Of a DNA stretch of 64,000 bases, positions 43,457 to 56,700 are shown piece by piece. The stretch is from the NCBI RefSeq assembly GCF_963675165.1, contig NC_087377.1:4293042-4357041 (forward strand), read 5' to 3'. A model generated the notes under the pieces. The model was not told the DNA's origin and did not search any database. It saw only the letters and a program-made list of their open reading frames with translations. How positions within the stretch are numbered: position 1 is the first letter of the stretch; each line of letters starts with the position of its first letter. This DNA comes from Halichondria panicea. Taxonomy: Eukaryota > Porifera > Demospongiae > Suberitida > Halichondriidae. The position numbers and the translations under genes are program-made.

Positions 43457-44693
43457 ATAGGGCCTTACAGACAAGCCAAAGAGAAGCCTGACTGATAGTA
43501 CAATACAATGCAAAGGCAAAAGCAAAACTGCTAAACAATTATACAGGGAAATGATTGCGTGTAATTATAAGCTGCGCTAGTAATAAAAGATTGAAAGTAA
43601 CACGCATACCTGCCATCCATTTGTCATGATCTGATACAGGGAACACTCATAATTATTATAGAGTAAGAAACAAATTTAAAATCTGAATTTCACAAGCAAC
43701 AAAACAAGCTTCCTGGTACTTAAACCACACTATATAAACTATTATGCCATCAAGTCGATTCCTTTCATGGTCAACAGCAGACAACATATACTACACATTC
43801 TTTCCTATTCACTTCCTTTGTTCGCTTGAATGACCTGGACAATATAGATACTTTATACAGATACTGCCATTCAAGGTACATGGATATTCCTCCGTATACA
43901 TTTTATTTCGCTTGAATGACCTGGACAATTACAGATACTTCATACAGATCTATACTTATACAGATATTCTTCATTATACACTCAGCTGATTGTAATACTT
44001 GTAAATAATAGCAAGGAAACACATTACCCCCAAACTCTTTGCACACTAGGTAACAAACAGGTTAGCACAGCTGTAGATACCATATTCGACTAAAGTATTA
44101 CTTCTAAGTTTTCAGTGACGTCACTCCGAAATTAATATGAACCACGTGTGTGCTTTTGCAACCCAACAAAAGCTAAGTTTGGTGATACAGTGTTATTTGC
44201 AGACCCTGAGGCACTGTTAAGATGTAAGCCAACTGCAAATACCACCTGGCACAAGGCCTTATAGCCATAAGCAGCCACATAATGTACGGCACTTATACAG
44301 TTAATAGCTAGCCCTCGGACCAACACTGCATGGGTCTCCCTCTTCCCACACTTAAGTCACACTCAAAACTAAGAATGGCTGCATGCATATACATAAGTAG
44401 CACACTGCAAGAGAATTGCAGAGGAGGCCATTTTAGCATGCAGCAGTAGTATGAATGGAGCCTGCCCTTTAATCAAAAGTTCAAAAGGTCAAAAGATCGC
44501 TGTATTAAAAAATCTACATTGTAGTGAGTAATCACACATTAACTATTATAACAAAAGAATAATACCAATTTGGGGTGCAGGTACGTGTACGTACCAGGTA
44601 AGTTATCTGAAGGAGATGGTGGCAACAAAATACTTCGTAGCACTATAGGTAAGTGCCTGGTATCAAAAGCATAATTATGTGGTAATTCCATGC

Positions 44694-45560
44694 CAGTCTG
44701 CCCTAAGACCCCCAACTTTTCAGTATTTGTAAGACAAGACAGGAAAAACATACCACAAGTATTTTAATGGTATTCACAACGATGACATCACAAAAACATT
44801 GTTTTAATGAAATTCATAACGATGACACCCAACAACTCTGCCAGATTGTAGTGAAGGGTGATTTTTTCTGAATTTCCAAAGCTCATAACACAAACCATTT
44901 ACTGAACTAGAACTTGTTACTAGGAGACAAATTAGTTCAATATGGAATGTATTGACTCAGCAAGTTTGGACTAGATTGAGATAGTGTGAACAGCTTGCGC
45001 AAAAATTCAAAGATAGCTCAATCTGAATAGTCTCTGTGGTTGGTGGAACTCATGGCTGCATATCTCCAGATGTGAAAGAAACCAGTGACTGTCTAAAATA
45101 TCAACTAGTGCATCTGATGCATGTGCATGCTTAGCAGCAAGCTAGAAGGCTTGAAGCCATTCATGATGAGTTCTATGCTATTGCCAAGTTGTGTATTTAT
45201 GTCAAAGTTTGTGTAACTGCTTTGCAAACACCATTCATTTGTATGGCATTTACCTTGAATATGTTGTTATTCAGATCCTTCTTAATTGTTCAACCAATTT
45301 TTAGCTTGCTACGTCGAGGTGAACAGCTTACTAAAAAATTCGAACTTTCCGCAATCATTTAACACAACTTTATGCTAGTTTGACCCAAATTCATAATTTA
45401 AAGTGTTTATCGTATCTTCTTATTACATATTTCAACTTAGATAGCTCTAAAAACCTTTATTTTTTATCAGAAACAAAGAAAAACTGTTCTCATTAATATA
45501 TTCATGAGGCAACTTGTAGCACTTCCTGTCTTACAACATTTGGGGTCTTAGGGCAGACTG
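44694..45560. mobile_element. 0.87-kb inverted-repeat element
   Basis: CAGTCTGCCCTAAGACCCC at the left and GGGGTCTTAGGGCAGACTG at the right are exact inverted copies of 19 bases, with TGC on both outer sides. Both arms continue with TTGTAAGACAAGACAGGAA and its complement-like CCTGTCTTACAA. No transposase. It is part of the DNA present only in the right large duplicate. Confidence 0.7.
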
Positions 45561-45629
45561 TGCTCTCACTGATAACAGTATGTGTGTTCATGACACTTTT
45601 ATTTTACATGCGCATGCACACATTAACAG

Positions 45630-45748
45630 GTGCTATAGCCGGGTGTGTGGTTCTGGCATGGATGGCTTTAAATAGATTGCTATCTGGAACCAAGGGACCG
45701 ATAAAAGAAGAGACTATTGTAAACCACAGAAGTCAAAGCATGGTATGA
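45630..45748 (+). CDS. Membrane-plus-tail terminal exon, GAIAGCVVL type
   Basis: After the acceptor TTAACAG the phase-1 frame encodes (G)AIAGCVVLAWMALNRLLSG, then TKGPIKEETIVNHRSQSMV and stop. Hydrophobic segment followed by a basic tail. The start GT-GCT of the exon, its phase and its TTAACAG acceptor are the same as those of the mini-exons at 49741-50686. The open frame continues upstream to 45560, but without an ATG before the hydrophobic run. No upstream exon identified. Confidence 0.4.
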
Positions 45749-46259
45749 ATATGGTATCACATGACCACAGACTCTAACAATAATCATTGGTTCCGAAGCT
45801 AATTACTAATTTTGTTATTTATAATTATCGTATTCATACGTCACGAATCATATGCACCAATTCAAAGGAGATACATGTAATTATGACACGAGAGTATCAA
45901 CTCAAATTAGGCTAAAAGAAAATGATGTGCACAATGAATTATTATGATGTGCTGAATCAGCAGGCATGGATCTACTTAGATGCATCATATAACTATACAC
46001 AGCTTAACTGTAGAATAGTACAATTATATATAATTTTAAGCATGCCGTACAATAGGATCAGAAGATGAACTCTTCAAGTATAATTATGCGCCATGCTGAC
46101 TGTGCGTGTGTGTCACACTATATAGAGTCTAGTATGTCAAAGGGACCTGTGTATGATGGAGAAGGCAGTACAATATATAGCACCACGTGACGTAGCCTGC
46201 TTCATTCAGTAATTTTTGAACATGCAGTATAAGATTTATTCACTACAATACGTGAAACT

Positions 46260-46400
46260 TGCTATAGTGTGGTCACCTTATAAACAGATCACCCTCTATA
46301 ATACAGCCATGGCAGATTAATGGACCCCTCAGCCTCCATAGCATGTATTTGGACCTGTGTTAGCAGGCCTCCTCTTTATTATAGCCACTGATGGTCTGTG
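46260..46400 (+). repeat. Dispersed repeat (copy 2 of 4)
   Basis: Same family as 545-705: ATCACCCTCTATAATACAGC, CTCCATAGCATG, TTTGGACCTGTGTTAGCAGG. Confidence 0.65.
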
Positions 46401-46925
46401 ACGACTATAGACATTGTACTTTAATTTAGCCTAATTTAGCCTAACCACGTCGTACCTCCTCTGGCAACAAGTGGGTCATGATCACCATACACATGTACGC
46501 ATAAAGTTGAATTTCAAAATAGAGTCAGAGCTCTGACAAACAGGCTGCATTGCAATTGGGATTGAGAAACCTTAATAATCTACACATAACTAATTAAGTT
46601 AGTAATACTCACTTACTCAGAGTTATGTCCATCGACACTATTCGTACAATCCACGAATCAAGTTGGCTGGCTGTATACATAATTATAGCTAGAGGGCTAA
46701 ATTACTTCTCTTAAGCCGCCCCTAAAACTGAATGCAACCACTTTGTGTTGATACAAAGCCATATAAGGGTATGTGTATATAATGGTCGTTTATTGTTACA
46801 TGAGGTCACTATAATATTATACGATGCAGTGCATGGCAAAGAGGGTCACAATAATAATTATAATGTACGTGGGTCTCAAATCAATGGTGTAATTGTACGA
46901 TGAATCAATTAACCATACTGTTATG

Positions 46926-47608
46926 CATGGAGGATTGTATGCGGGAATATATGAATGGGTGCTTTCGTAATCCGAAAGATATAACGAATGATCAACCCAC
47001 ACAAGAAAAGGAAGATATTCAACTGATACTGGACTAGCTAGCTGCTTGGTTCCCTAATTAATTTGAAATGCACAGAGCTATATAGCACCACCCACACACA
47101 CCTTAAGTTAATGAGCGGTACATAATACCTCAACAGGCTTCGACCTATAACAGGCATCGATCTGAATACTATATCAGCAGCGGATCCAGGGCTCTCTAAT
47201 GCGCATGCTCATTGCTTAGGAAAAATGACGACCTTTTTTTTTTTAGTAAAATGGAACCTACCTTTCAAATTCCTGGTTCCGCCACTGCGTATTATAACGG
47301 GAAAATTGGGTACATTTTATCGAAGATTGCCAAATTAAAGTTTATCGGTGGACACAACGTTATTGCCGTAGTAGCTATGCCTGAGACGCCAAATTAAAAA
47401 CATCAATTTGGTTCACACGGCTCATTCGCCAAATAATTATAATACTCAGCCAAATTTTTCTATTATACGGTATAATTATGTGTGTAAACGGAAAGTCTAT
47501 ACTCACATGTGCATGAACGTTAACAAATACGACTAGAATGGCTATACATAACTACTGCTACAATATGTGGGGAGCTACCAATTAATGTTTCAGTTAAAAC
47601 CTTTGCAG
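46926..47608. other. Insertion-rich stretch without a gene
   Basis: Present only in the right large duplicate. The 61-codon ORF at 47212-47397 lies in repeat-like sequence (CAGCAGCGGATCCAGGG) and is not supported. Confidence 0.4.
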
Positions 47609-47755
47609 CGTTTGCGATGTTCTTTCTGCATTTTCCTAGACAAAAGTGTTGACTGACAACAACTGCACATCCCCCTTGTGCCCATGCTACCAACTTCCTG
47701 ATGATGATCACGATGATGACCCTAACACAGCCTACCAAAGAGAAGCTTGACTGAC
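47609..47755 (+). pseudogene. Broken third copy of the NTAY tail exon
   Basis: The acceptor CTTTGCAG and the start of a hydrophobic frame (FAMFFLHF) are kept. A one-base shift before KVLTDNN destroys the join, but LTDNNCTSPLCPCYQLPDDD and PNTAYQREA are readable. Confidence 0.65.
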
Positions 47756-48699
47756 AATTGAAATGGAATGCGTGTACAGCCATTAGCTGGTAGAACTGTT
47801 CAAGGAGGTGAGTTTGGCAAAACGTTTAAGTGCGTAGGGTGATAATAATGTATATAATTGTAGTGAATCTGTTACAGATGATTTAAATAGGCTCCATGCA
47901 GGGTTTCATACAGAGGGGGGGGTCCCCCTAGAAATCTATTAGTGTCCGGCATAATAAAATGTCCATGATCTCCAAAAGCCAGGGAAAACCCCATGCACAG
48001 ATCCCCCGCCCAGCTAAAAATCCTGTATGAAAGCTAGCTAGCTATATAGCTATGCTACAATTAGGCTGCATGTGATTATGATTTGTAAGTTAGCTAAAAG
48101 CTGACATGTATCATTGTTACATGCATGTACATAAAACTCTATAACTCACTTCACTGGGTACATGCCATCCGTTTGGTCTCACTCATACAGTTCTTCCACA
48201 TGATGTATTATGAACAGAAAATCCTCATTATACTGCTTCCACTGACTATAAGCAACCATTAGCCAACTAAATAAACAAACCGTAGAGTAGCATGTGTGGA
48301 TTCCTACCTAAGGGATTCACTTCATGGTCAAAATTAAATTACCAGTAGCCTATTCAGATCCTCTATTGTGCACTTGAGTGCTCCAGCCATTTGTTCATGC
48401 ATGCACACAGGCTCAAAGGAAGAGTATAATTATCGAACTCTGCAACAGATGTATTCGGAAAGTAATGTGACTTTCGATCCTGTCTGAAATGTGCAATCAA
48501 TAATTGGCAATAATAATGCCTCGAGGCAAGCAGAGGTTCCGGGCACTCGATCGAATTGGTCAGTTATTACCAGCAGGAAGTCACGTCGCTCTCCGAATAC
48601 ATTTTGATGCAAGGTAATGCTTAGTTCGACGCTCTCTCTCTTTATATGGACTCTTGATCAAGGGTATAATTATACTAAAAGGAAGCAATTAAGTTGCAT

Positions 48700-49740
48700 G
48701 CATGGATATTTACGCACAATTAAGCCACTAACCGTAAAGGCGTACGTATATTGTTACTCAAAGCTATATATATGACTGCAAGAGTACTATAGCTAGGCAC
48801 ACTTATACTATTTGAATACACCTCAGGCAAAACCTGTTAATTGTTGCCATGTACCCCGAAAGAGAATCCTGGTGTAAATATTTATACCAGCATTCAATCA
48901 TTCTTATTATGAATAAGAAAGGAAAGTAAGGATTTGAGGTACATTACCTCCCACACTCCTTGGTCTAAGTGATTATAAACAACACTGTATTGACAGCTGC
49001 ATAAAGACCACAGTCAATTATTTGCTAACCTTAATCTATATCCCGCAAACCCTAATTTATCTCCCGCACTTTAATTTTTCCTCGTGAGACACGTGGTATG
49101 CAAGAAACCCTAACAAGAGCAAGCTTGGTTTGAGACAGTAATTTTAGCAGACCTCTGAGGCATTACTAAAGGTAAGCAGCTGTATAAATACTGCCTATGA
49201 AAGCCTTAGTGATGAGACCACATATAATGGTACACCTGCAAGCACTGACACTTGTACAATAGAAAATAATAGCAGAGGATTTCAGGTTGGTGGAATTGGC
49301 AGAAGTTAAAACTTGAAGTACAGTCAACCAATTAATTGCATTAGTGAAGTAAAAGATACATGTTTGTACACATGCAATGTGTGAATGAGGATGGCGGTTC
49401 TGCAACCAACCTGAAATCCTCTCTATACTAGGCCTTTCCCAACACATTATTAAGTAGTTAACAAATATAGCTACAGGTATATAACCTTCAACGTTAGGGT
49501 CAAAAGGGGTCAAACCAGAATAACGTTAATGCAGAGGCTAATCGCTAAATCGAGACACGCGTGTCGTACCTTCTCTGGGGTCAAACCTGTAACCTAGGGT
49601 TGAGTTATCAAAAACATTGGAATTGTTTCCCATGCATGCAGGAAAAGATGTTCATCAAAACAGTATCATGTAAGTTACTATCCCATTGTGTGTCTATGTT
49701 ATGACACTTTTTATGTAAACATACACGTGTATACATGCAG
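48700..49740. other. Non-coding parent of the inverted copy
   Basis: No supported gene. 49010-49210 is the parent of 23860-24060. Near 49534-49585 is a half-copy of the CAGAGG...GTCGTACC MITE. Confidence 0.5.
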
Positions 49741-50686
49741 GTGCTTTTGTAATATTGGTGCAAAAAAAATATCTCAAGGGACTAGGTAAGTCACTATGAA
49801 GTGAAGCTAGGCCACATCAAGCGGTCTCAGCTCACTGTTTGTAGCTATAGCTAGGTAAAGACTGTCACTATTGAAACTAAATTTTGAGACTGTGTCTTTG
49901 ATAATCGATCTAATTAGAGTGTGGTGGTTTCAAGCCAACATTTTTGTGTGCGTCTTTAATAAACAATTAAACACTAGGACCTTACAGCCCAGCTTTGGTC
50001 AAAGTAATTTGCTTATATTGTTATGGGGCTTTAAGCACATGACACCACTCAGGAGCGTAGCTATTGAACTGCAAGTGTGATCTAGCTGTGACTCACCTCA
50101 CTAGCTTTTCATAGCTCCGGCTAGCTAAGTATATAGAATGAGCAGAAAATGAGCCCTCTATCACTGTCTTGTTGATGAAGAAATAGCTAACTGCCATTTA
50201 CACGAGCTGTGACGCGTTAATTAGTGGGTGTGGTTTCAGGCCAACCATCTTGTGGGGGCGCAAGCGCCCGGTCTGCCTCTTTCCTGTAAAATTTCTAGTC
50301 ACGCCCCTGCCACTTGTATTTTAGATACACGTTAACATGCACAGGTGCTACATTGAGGCAAACGAAGCATCTCAAGAGACCATGGTAAGTCACTGTCAAG
50401 AACGTGCACCTACCTATATATATAGCGTATCTATATCACTTGTATTTGTTAACATGAACAGGTGCTACAATGATGCAAACGAGGGGACTAGGTAAGTCAC
50501 AACCATGCAAGCATGCACCGACTAACAGTGTGCATGTCTATTCATAAGATACATGACGATGTTAACATGCACACAGGTGCTATAGTGTGGCGAACAATGT
50601 ATCTCAAGGTCAAGGGACTAGGTAAGTCAGCACAGGGGCTATTATACGTGTAGTCGTGAAAAGGAATTACCTTGTAGTAACACTTG
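49741..50686 (+). CDS. Array of homologous phase 1-1 mini-exons
   Basis: Five short segments share the acceptor (A/G)CAG, the start GT-GCT or GG-GCT and a G|GTAAGTCA donor: 49741-49785 (45 bases, GAFVILVQKKYLKGL), 50345-50384 (40 bases; its inverted copy near 22650-22700 is 39, GATLRQTKHLKGP), 50462-50491 (30, GATMMQTRGL), 50577-50621 (45, GAIVWRTMYLKVKGL) and 50636-50686 (51, GAIIRVVVKRNYLVVTL). All but one are multiples of three and keep phase 1. The fourth and fifth are only 14 bases apart and cannot both be spliced in, so they would be alternatives. They lead to the terminal exon at 50780. Coding use is inferred from splice sites and length only. Confidence 0.4.
50050..50309. mobile_element. 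260-bp MITE, CAGGGGC family (parent copy)
   Basis: Ends CAGGAGCGTAGCTA and TAGTCACGCCCCTG, inverted. Flanks ACCACT and CCACTTG contain the same CCACT duplication as the copy at 22732-23035. Confidence 0.65.
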
Positions 50687-50779
50687 GTAAGTCAGTATCA
50701 CTATTTATTAATAATATCTGACAGGTATGCGGTCTGTGTTCACGACTCTTCGCCTATAATTTCTATATGCACACAGCAG

Positions 50780-50871
50780 GCGTTGGTGTTGCAGTCATAG
50801 CAGGAGTCATCATGTCAAAGATACGTAGTGATAACAAGCCAAACATTGTCCGATCTAACTATAATTATTAG
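50780..50871 (+). CDS. Terminal exon after the mini-exon array
   Basis: After CACAGCAG the phase-1 frame encodes GVGVAVIAGVIMSKIRSDNK, then PNIVRSNYNY and stop at 50869-50871. Short hydrophobic run followed by a basic tail. Two acceptors three bases apart (AG at 50775-76 and 50778-79) both keep the frame. A remnant of the tail (SDNKPNIVQSN) is at about 26005-26040 in the rearranged copy. Confidence 0.35.
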
Positions 50872-51548
50872 CAAATCAAGACTACACCAAATTGATTCAG
50901 TACGTGTTTGTGTAATTCATCCGACATTAAAATTATACAATTGCAATTGGAATTATGATTATCACTTTAATCAGGAGGAACTTGTTGACTCACCACAAAT
51001 TAATGGAATGATGACTGTTTGTTTCTGTTGGCCATAATATTATTGGTTTGGGTTTCCATACTTCTCATGTCTGATATCTTTTTGGCCCTAACTCCTAACC
51101 TTTGCTTCCTCCCATCTGACCACAATTATGTAACTGGCCACATGATCCACCCATGTATGTAGCCTAAAAGGAATGCCATTGTTCAATTATACTTGCTCTA
51201 CTGCTTCTGATACCATTAGTTGAAATTATGGAACACACACACAGTGTATAATTATTATATACACCGTTACATCTATCATCAGGGGATCGAGAAATTTTCA
51301 ATGGCAAATATTGCCAGTGTAACAAAATGTGTATAGTCAATAGTGTATACATTGTATAATTGTTCTAGATGAATGGACTAGTACATTGTACGCACTGAAT
51401 TCACTTGCATTGATGGCCATTCAAACAGAACATTTCTATATCACCATTACAATTCAGATTTCAAACCACAAAATTGCTTGCATTTACAACTTCATGAAAT
51501 AGCGTGCATTGAATAATTATACAGATAATTATGTATATAATAATTGTT

Positions 51549-53663
51549 CTATTTTCTATGTTTCTGTTTGAGCAGCGACTTCCTAAGCGCCATTTGCTTT
51601 TCTCTGAATGACTTTTTGCTCTTACCCCGAACAAGTCTCTTTTGTTTCTGCATCATGAATGCTTTCTTCTTGTTTTTGTCTTTGTTGGTGGTACTGCTGT
51701 GAGGATTGAGCTTGTGCCTCTTGGTGCCAAACTTGTCCCTATCCTCTCGGCCACTCTGTGGTAGTGTGTGTGTGTGTGTGTTAATGAATATTATATATAC
51801 TAGTTCACTATAGGCTAGAAGCAGAGGGGGTACGACACGCGTGCCTCGATTTAGCAATTAGCCTCAGCAATAACGTTGAGCGTGGGCGGAAAATCGAGGC
51901 ACGCGTGTCGTACCTCCTCTGGGCTAGGAAGTCTATATCTATAGTGTGTGTAAACAGTAGTGGTTTTCTCTTAGAATAAGGTTTGCATTTCAAGTGCTTA
52001 ATACGTACCTTAATACTCTCCAACCGCGCCTTCTTATCATACTTTATCTTGACATGATCCAGTGTCATAATGGCGGCCTCAGGCAGTAGCTCTCCCTCCC
52101 CTTCCCTACGATCCTCCTGCTGAGCTAGCAACTCTGTCAGCTGACGTTTAACGCCACGTCTCGGGGCTAGCTTGGAGGAGAGCTGTGTCTGACGTATGGT
52201 GCGAAACTCCTCCTGAGTCAGGATCTGTGGGTGTGTGTTCGTGGTGTGGTGTGTGTAGTGACGTTGGATGGGGTGGGTGGTATTAAGCAATCAAAGTGAT
52301 TGATTTGGTTTTTGTGGGTGTCTATAAAAGAAAATCGTGCCGACTAAGCAAAATAAGATACATCTTTCTACAGTACACTCACTCTGGACTGAGCAATGTC
52401 AGCGGCACGCTGCAGTCTCTGCTCCTTCACTTCTTTCAACACTTCCTTTGGTGCCTCCACTTCACCACCGCTAAACTGCACCTTCTTCACAGCGCTCCTA
52501 CCAGTAGAGGTCGAGGGTTCGTCTTTATCTTGGAATGGAACGGAACCACCCTCACGGTCCTCCACGTATTGAGGGCTGTGCGGTTCAGATTCAGATTCAG
52601 ATTCAGATTCCTGTTCCACCCAGTCATCGCTCTCGTCTTCTGATTCCAGTTCTAGTGTATGCACGCCATTGTCAGAGTCGTTGTCGTCACTTGCGTGATG
52701 GATATCGATCCATTCTCCGTAACTATCATCACCTGTGTGTGCGTGTGTGCAGCATATGCAAAACTGAGAGGCAGTACATGTACATGATCCAAAATCCAAT
52801 GTCAATAAGCACAAAAGGCCATCACAAACAAACAAACCAAACGACTACTATAACCCATGGCCGCCCACGCGCCTCAGGTTAATAAGCACATAATAATTAA
52901 TAACAGTGTAAAGTAATATAATTGCACACAGCATAAGAATACACGTAACATGTAGTAGCTAGAATAAAGAATGGCTTTGTATTGTTTGAGCCGTATAGCT
53001 AAGCTATGTTGGTACTCACTATCGTCTTGGATACTCTCTCCCTCGTTGTCGTCGTTGCTAGCCTGGTCTGAGTCCAGATCCACCAGTTCTGTTCCGGGTA
53101 TGATCTCGGCCGCTCTTACTTCACCGTAGTCCTTGGAAACAGCTGCGGACTGAGACTGAGTGGGTTTGCCCTGTATCAGATAATCAGGTGGAGGGATCGA
53201 TAAAAAAAACTTCAAAATACTAAAATATCAAGTTCATTATGAACTCCCGATAATGTACATACCGTATCATTTTGATTCAGCATGTCAGTATAGTCTAATG
53301 TATTATGAGAACTTCACCTAGACCCCCCCCCCCCCCCCCCCACACACACATTCAACATACATGTTGACACCCCTTCACACACATTCAACCACCATACACA
53401 CACACAGATTTAGCACGCGAGTGAACTTTACCTAAACACACTCCCACACACACACACGCACCCTGTCCTTCCTATGGAGCATGCCGGGCTGGATGTTCCG
53501 AAAGAGCTGAATCAGTGATCTGGAGGCCATCATGACTCCTTTGTCCTTGTAACTCTTATAGGCAGTCAAGTCTCTCAGTAGGTCCTCGTCCATCACTAGG
53601 GGGCAGCGCACACACACCTCACGCACAGTGTTGAGTCTGTGAGGGTGTGTGAGAGAGAGAGAG

Positions 53664-53700
<37 letters not shown>

Positions 53701-56700
53701 ATGACACATTGATTGTTTAAACCCTGTACACAGTGGAACCACTGGCCACCCCTAAAGAAAGGCCAACTTACATGTAACTGCAGCTATAAGCTAGGCCAGG
53801 TCCCAAATAAACAGTACAAAACAACCCCTCAATAAAGGCCACCTCCGTATAATAGCTAAATCATTGTTTTACAAAGATTATAATTATACATGTAAAGCAT
53901 TAAGGGACTCCACTGTATCACTGTACTACTTAGTGTCCCCATATATCAGAGGGCTGCATGAACACAGTGAGTCAGTTCAAACAGCTCTAACTGATATCGG
54001 GTGATTATGTGGGCAGTGAAATAATGCCAGTCACCCACGGAGGAAGAGTGAGAGGTTCAGAGTTACTGCCAGCTGCTGTTCAAACATTACCATAATGATA
54101 AAACTACATGTAGCTCCCTAAATAATTATAATTAAAAAGGCTCCTTTGTATAGGTTAACTAATTTTGTATAAGAAATAAGTTGTCAGTACAAAAATTAAG
54201 GAATGGCTGATGCACAAAAAGAAAGAATAGGTACTGTTAGAGAGGGAGCTGCACTATACTCACCCGACTACGATGACCTCCGAGGAGTTCCTCTCTGACA
54301 CAAAGTTATACACCACCGCTCTCAGGGTCGGCTGTAGTATCTGTAGGGGAAGTGACAATATTCAATGTACGTGGTGCATACATGTTTTTTTTTTTATCAG
54401 TAGCCCTTATGTATTTACACATTCAATGCTCAATTATGTTGCAATAATAAACAGTGGATTCCCTGTGAAATAAAGACACCTCTTACAAGCAGGACCGAGT
54501 ACCAACCCAATAGAAGAACATTACAATAACTGAGCTACTCACATCAGGAGGTACTAACTCATGACAGGCCTGCGCTAGGAATGTCAGTATCCTAGTAACG
54601 TCCTTTTGATGTGGTAGCAGAAATCGTTGAAGATACGGATAGTAGTTGAACACAAACAGCTGCACAAGAAAATAAAGATAATGATAAAACTCTTTTTCAT
54701 AAAAATACAAATTTAACGTGCCTGGTGTAGACCAATCAAACGAGAGATCAATGACATCATCATCATTCGAATAGCAAATTTCTCACGAGTTTTCTCGAGA
54801 ACTTTAAAGAGTTTCTCAGCAAAATCCTGAGGGGGGGAGGGAATAATTATTAAAGGAAGATAAAAAAAATTGTTTTTTTTATCCATATACATGTACAGTG
54901 AAATTTGTCTATTGTTGTCTACGCTATAAGCTGGTCACCCTCTATAATACAGTCAGGTTAATGGGCCCCAAAGTCTCCATAGCATGTGTTTGGACCTGTG
55001 TTAGCAGACCACCCTCTTTATTACAGCCACTGTTGGTGTACCCATGCATGCAAGAGGTGATTACTATAACCACGACATAATGATGACATCATACCAACTC
55101 ACCTGGGGATCGTGAAGCAGGTGCAATGCTGAGAAACACGACTGCTTTGGACCTTTGCGCCTCTTCTGGTGTTTCTGTAAGAAGTTGAACACACTGTTAC
55201 AGTAAATAAACTTTGAAAAGAGACGAATACATTTTATGCATTTCTGAATAACAGGAAACGATATGGACACACTGGTCGGTGGTGGTGGGCATAACCTAGA
55301 TAAACATGACCACCTTTTAGGCCTATAGTTTACTACATAATACTGTATAGCGGATAAATTTGGTGAGATGTTGTCTGTAGACCACTTTGAAATTTCTGGG
55401 TACATCACTAGACAGGATGACATTTCTGACCAACAACGCTTCTAGACTTCCAAGCCATGAGCTTATAGAGATCACTAACCTTGATAGTTGCTAATGCCTT
55501 TTCTATTTTCCTCCTCTGTTTTTTCCCCTTCTTGGTGACTTGCTTGGAGATAATAATCTTCCTCATGGCAACGTTCGACTCGTCCTACAAGTGATGGGAG
55601 TAACACAAAATAATGATTACGTAATTATAACAGCAACAAACAAGTGCTTTTTAATATTCAAATTGAACATTATTATTATTATTATGAATACAGTGGAGCC
55701 CCTGAGGAAAGACAATAATTTATAAGCTAGGTCTCAAATAAACAGTTTGTTTATAATTATAACAACCCCTCAACAAAGACCACCTCTGTTAGCCAAAAAC
55801 TCTGTACAGGGACTCCACTGTATCACTGTACTACTTAGTGTCCCCATATCACAGAGGGCTGCATGAACACAGTGAGTCAGTTCAAACAGCTCTAACTGAT
55901 ATCGGGTGATTATGTGGGCAGTGAAATAATGCCAGTCACTCACGAAGGAAAAGTGAGAGGTTCAGAGTTACTGCCAGCTGCTGTTCAAACATTATAGCTA
56001 CATGAGCACGTGCTTCGCAAATGACGTTTTTTATAACTATTGAGTTCTGTACACTACAGCTATAATTGGAATTATAAATACCGTATAGCACGAACATTTC
56101 GAGGCACTTATATTTTGTGGAATATGGCCTCTAAAAGCATATCCTTGCACAAAGCAAGCCACAACTTTAAATCTTTGCACGTTATAGCAGATAATTCTAA
56201 TTAAAGAACAATTTTCGTGGACTTAATTTTCGTGTAAGATTGCTAACTCACGAAATCCACGAAAATTAAGCCCCTTGAAAATTTCGCGCTATACGGTATA
56301 AAATAAATCTTAAATTCACTTCACACCTATCACACTCCTCCCTTACTCACCTCACTGCCGCTGGACTCCGCCCCCTCATCATCCGCCCCCTCGTCTCCAG
56401 AGAGAAAGAACTTGAGAGCAGTGGACACTATTCGAGAGATAGGAGAGAAGCAAGCAGTGCTGACCACGTTCACAGTCTTAGCGTCGTTCCTGGAGTGTGT
56501 GTGGGGGGAGTGATGTGTGTGTGTGTGGGGAGTGGTGTGTGGTTAGTAGCGTAGAAAACTGATACCAGTACATTAAGTATACGACGTATGACATCATTCT
56601 CTCTTAACAGAAACAGTTACACACATACAGAATATGGGTAGTGATGCTAAGACCTGAAAAGGTTATACTTATCGAGCTTCTAATAAGCTGACAAAAATAA

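Larger units (their letters stand above)
41640..48700. repeat. Large direct duplication, right copy
   Basis: Partner of 34220-40540. It begins with the second SDAD1 exon 6 pseudo-copy (41650-41748, minus) and ends near GGAAGCAATTAAGTTG (48680, matching 40525). Confidence 0.8.

Noticed and set aside
52535-52882. Plus-strand 115-codon ORF over SDAD1 exon 15
   Set aside because: Shadow of the Ser/Glu-repeat codons on the other strand.
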